Positions 45,000 to 46,985 of a stretch of 46,985 nt of DNA are shown here, in pieces. Source of the DNA: Bigelowiella natans CCMP2755 (taxonomy: Eukaryota; Cercozoa; Chlorarachniophyceae); NCBI GenBank assembly GCA_000320545.1, contig ADNK01002785.1, positions 1-46,985 of the forward strand. Reading direction: 5' to 3'. Both the position numbers and the translations under genes were made by a program. Position 1 is the stretch's first letter. Every line of letters starts with the position of its first letter. Below the pieces are notes generated by a model. That model saw only the letters and a list, made by a program, of their open reading frames with translations, was not told the origin of the DNA and searched no databases.

Positions 45000-46495
45000 A
45001 AAGCCAAACCTAATTCAGCATCCACTGCCGGTGTCAAACAGGAAGCGAAAGGCGAGCGCTTGCTATCGTCCCTCTCTCCCATTGCTGATGCTGTTGGCAC
45101 GAAGTTTCTGCTTCGATTACTGCTGACGAAGGGCAGCAAGGGCGCCAAAGGAGTGCGTAGTTTTTGAAGCTCTTTACGTTTCACGCTAATTTGTTTGTCT
45201 GGCGTCTGTGTATATGCGTTCGATACTGTTAGCGCTTGTCGCTATGATCGTGACCATCTGCCCTGTTATCATTGTCTATATCTTTCTCCTCCTCCTCCTC
45301 CTCCTCCTCCTCCTCCTCCTCCTCCTCCTCCTCTTCCTCCTCCTCCTCCTCATGCTCCTTCTCCTCCTCCTCATAATCATGATCATAATTCATCATCATC
45401 ATCATTATCGTCATCTCCACATTTGCCGCAGGGTGGCCGTCCCAGCGCGTATGCGTCTCTAAGCATCAACATTCTCTCCACCTTGGCTGCTGACGAGACT
45501 ATACTGCCCAGATATCTTCCCGCCCTGCCATCACTGTTAACCCACCTCTCCAACATGCAAGAAGGTAGGGGGCTTTACGCCGTCACATCGCACTGTGATT
45601 TAGAAACCTAATGATATATATTTGTGTTTTTTTTTTTGTGAATAACCGCCTAGATTCGCCTGTGCTACACACACACACACACATACACGTGCGCGTAAAC
45701 ACCGCTGACACATAGAGTGGAGGTCACCCACAGTTTTACATTTATTTCTCCTCCGCGGCCTCCTCTCCTGCTGTTTTGTTAGCGGAAACGAGCGCTCCGA
45801 TCGTAGAAGACGCGATTCGCCTCAGCCTCTCCCTCGCTATGCTAGCACAGCAAAATACTATGGTGAATAAGGGCAACGATCTGGAGACGAAGAAGACCGC
45901 GACTCCTCAAAGTCCGCAAGCTGAAGCATCCTCTTCTCCCCCCCCCCCTATTCTCTACCATCTCTCACTACTCTCCATCCTCCTCGCGCGTCTGGAGAAA
46001 TCGCTAAGGGAAGGGGAAGCGGAGCGGAAGAAGCACCGCAAAGAGCAAATGCAGCCGCAGGCCAGCAGCAGTAGCAGCAGTAGCAGCGCACACGAGAAAC
46101 TGCTGAATCCTATCCTCACCCTCTGTGCAGATATTAGTACGATGACGACGGGGGGGGGCGAGAGGTCAAAATTTCCCCATCAACTACCGGCCCTCTCTAC
46201 CGGAGTGATAACTCAACTCTCGAGAATTTTCGCTGCCAACCAGTCGCAGTTAAAGTTTACCCTCCTCCGCGCTCTGACGGATATCCTGAGGGAGAGCAGT
46301 GTGGAAGGGGAGGGGGCACGCCCCCCCTCCTCTCCTCCTTCCTCAAGCTTGTTTTTGGCCCTCTTGAGTGCTGCTGCGTCTGGTGCTGGAACGGCAGCTT
46401 CTCGTAGGCGAAACACTCTTGACACATGGCCGTTTTACGTACGAACAGGGCTTCAGGTCGCGCGATGAACATGCGTGTACACGTCATCACACACG

Positions 46496-46531
<36 letters not shown>

Positions 46532-46985
46532 TCCCACCCCCTCCCTCCCCACCCATCCAAGATACGTGTCCGCCGCAGTTTTTGTGGCCTTTGCGAATCG
46601 CTTTCTTAAGCCCAGATAAAAGCATTCTGCTTGTGGCGAGGACCAACCGACTCTTGCAATTGTTTTCGAGGAAGTTTCTTTCGTATCACCTCTTCCTTCC
46701 ACCGCCTCTCTCTACCCATCATCACCATGAACTCCTCCCCCTCCTCCTCCTATCACCAGGATATTTTTGGGATCGCGTACAAACGGCCGAGACTCGTGCC
46801 TTCCGCATTGACGTTGACGGACCGTGATGCTGGGACTGCTGGGGTCCCACAAGTTGGCGACGGCGAAAGGAAGAAAGAAAACTGGGGGGGGCGTGGGGGG
46901 GGCAGCCTGACAGCAGCCTTCAACCAACCCGAGGAAAGGACGAGAAGAAGAAGGAAAGGGCATGGCCGTCTTTTTTCCGCACTTT
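45000..46985 (+). CDS. Neurochondrin-like helical repeat protein (partial at both ends)
   Basis: Three exons are well supported by phase: 45000-45152, 45432-45564 and 45783-46438. They encode an alpha-helical, Leu-rich protein. SSLSPIADAVGTKFLLRLLL is followed by YASLSINILSTLAADETILP and a proline-led helix (PALPSLLTHLS). Then come long amphipathic helices (EDAIRLSLSLAMLAQQN, LYHLSLLSILLARLE, GVITQLSRIFAANQSQLKF). The order, in particular a 'dAvG..FL.RLL' block followed by a 'Y..Ls...Lst.A' block, is like the N-terminal half of neurochondrin, an armadillo-like protein. Ser-rich loops interrupt it. Downstream, acceptors near 46580 and 46760 open further coding-like frames, and one stays open to the window edge, but I could not order them. 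The initiator exon lies before 45000. Family assignment is moderate; function in this organism is unknown. Confidence 0.5.
45285..45375. repeat. Intronic (TCC)n tract
   Basis: A run of about 90 nt of CTC/TCC repeats inside the intron 45153-45431 of the neurochondrin-like gene. In frame it would give poly-Leu or poly-Pro and is not coding. Confidence 0.9.
46497..46528. repeat. Intronic (CA)n tract
   Basis: CA run after the GTACGA donor at 46439 of the neurochondrin-like gene. Confidence 0.9.

Noticed and set aside
45208-45462. Poly-Leu / poly-Glu / poly-Pro frames
   Set aside because: Six-frame shadows of the intronic TCC repeat.
1-46985. tRNA or rRNA genes
   Set aside because: None was recognised by eye on either strand; a covariance-model scan would be needed to exclude tRNAs.

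Overview
The window is nuclear DNA from a unicellular eukaryote. Nearly every recognisable gene is split by GT-AG introns whose phases match across the junctions. Introns are short to medium (about 50-400 nt) and many carry microsatellites: (CT)n, (GT)n, (TA)n, (ATC)n, (TCC)n. There are no operons or bacterial signals. Mitochondrial carrier, fatty-acid elongase, purple acid phosphatase, DAG kinase and HIT-zinc-finger genes, a LINE-type retroelement remnant and a possible axonemal protein fit an alga or other flagellated protist. A cryptophyte-like alga is my guess, at low confidence.

Layout. 1-1.9 kb: + strand multi-exon gene, possibly PEX11-like. 3.3-4.6 kb (-): histidine phosphatase (phosphoglycerate-mutase superfamily), 3 exons. 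5.8-7.8 kb (+): basic protein resembling C2orf81/DUF4639. 8.8-10.2 kb (-): secreted purple-acid-phosphatase-like enzyme. 10.8-11.4 kb (+): short unknown gene with a long (CA)n(TA)n intron. 12.3-14.8 kb (-): secreted protein weakly like catalases, 4 exons. 15.07-17.27 kb (+): DAG kinase with an N-terminal signal sequence, 4 exons, divergent from the previous gene. 18.2-20.3 kb (-): 5'-truncated, frameshifted LINE reverse transcriptase. 20.6-22.0 kb (+): ELO elongase, 5 exons. 23.05-24.7 kb (-): mitochondrial carrier, at least 9 exons. 25.7-30.9 kb (+): about 1110-aa coiled-coil protein with a split PH domain. 32.5-33.1 kb (-): HEAT-repeat fragment inside a CTAG-rich island. 34.0-38.3 kb (-): vWFA plus two TIG-like repeats plus a membrane helix, 15 exons. 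38.7-40.2 kb (+): four-helix membrane protein, divergent from it. 41.4-44.4 kb (-): ZNHIT2-like protein with a long disordered insertion. 45.0 kb to the end (+): neurochondrin-like gene.

No metabolic cluster is evident. Several genes lie head to head with short gaps, suggesting shared promoter regions: catalase-like/DAG kinase, vWFA-TIG/tetraspan, ZNHIT2-like/neurochondrin-like, and carrier/coiled-coil PH. Intergenic DNA has two unusual textures: CATG/GCATGC-rich and CTAG/GCTAGC-rich. The best candidate for something undescribed is the vWFA-TIG surface protein with its divergent tetraspan neighbour. The phosphatase with a changed metal-ligand motif comes next. All exon joins were made by eye from splice consensus and phase.
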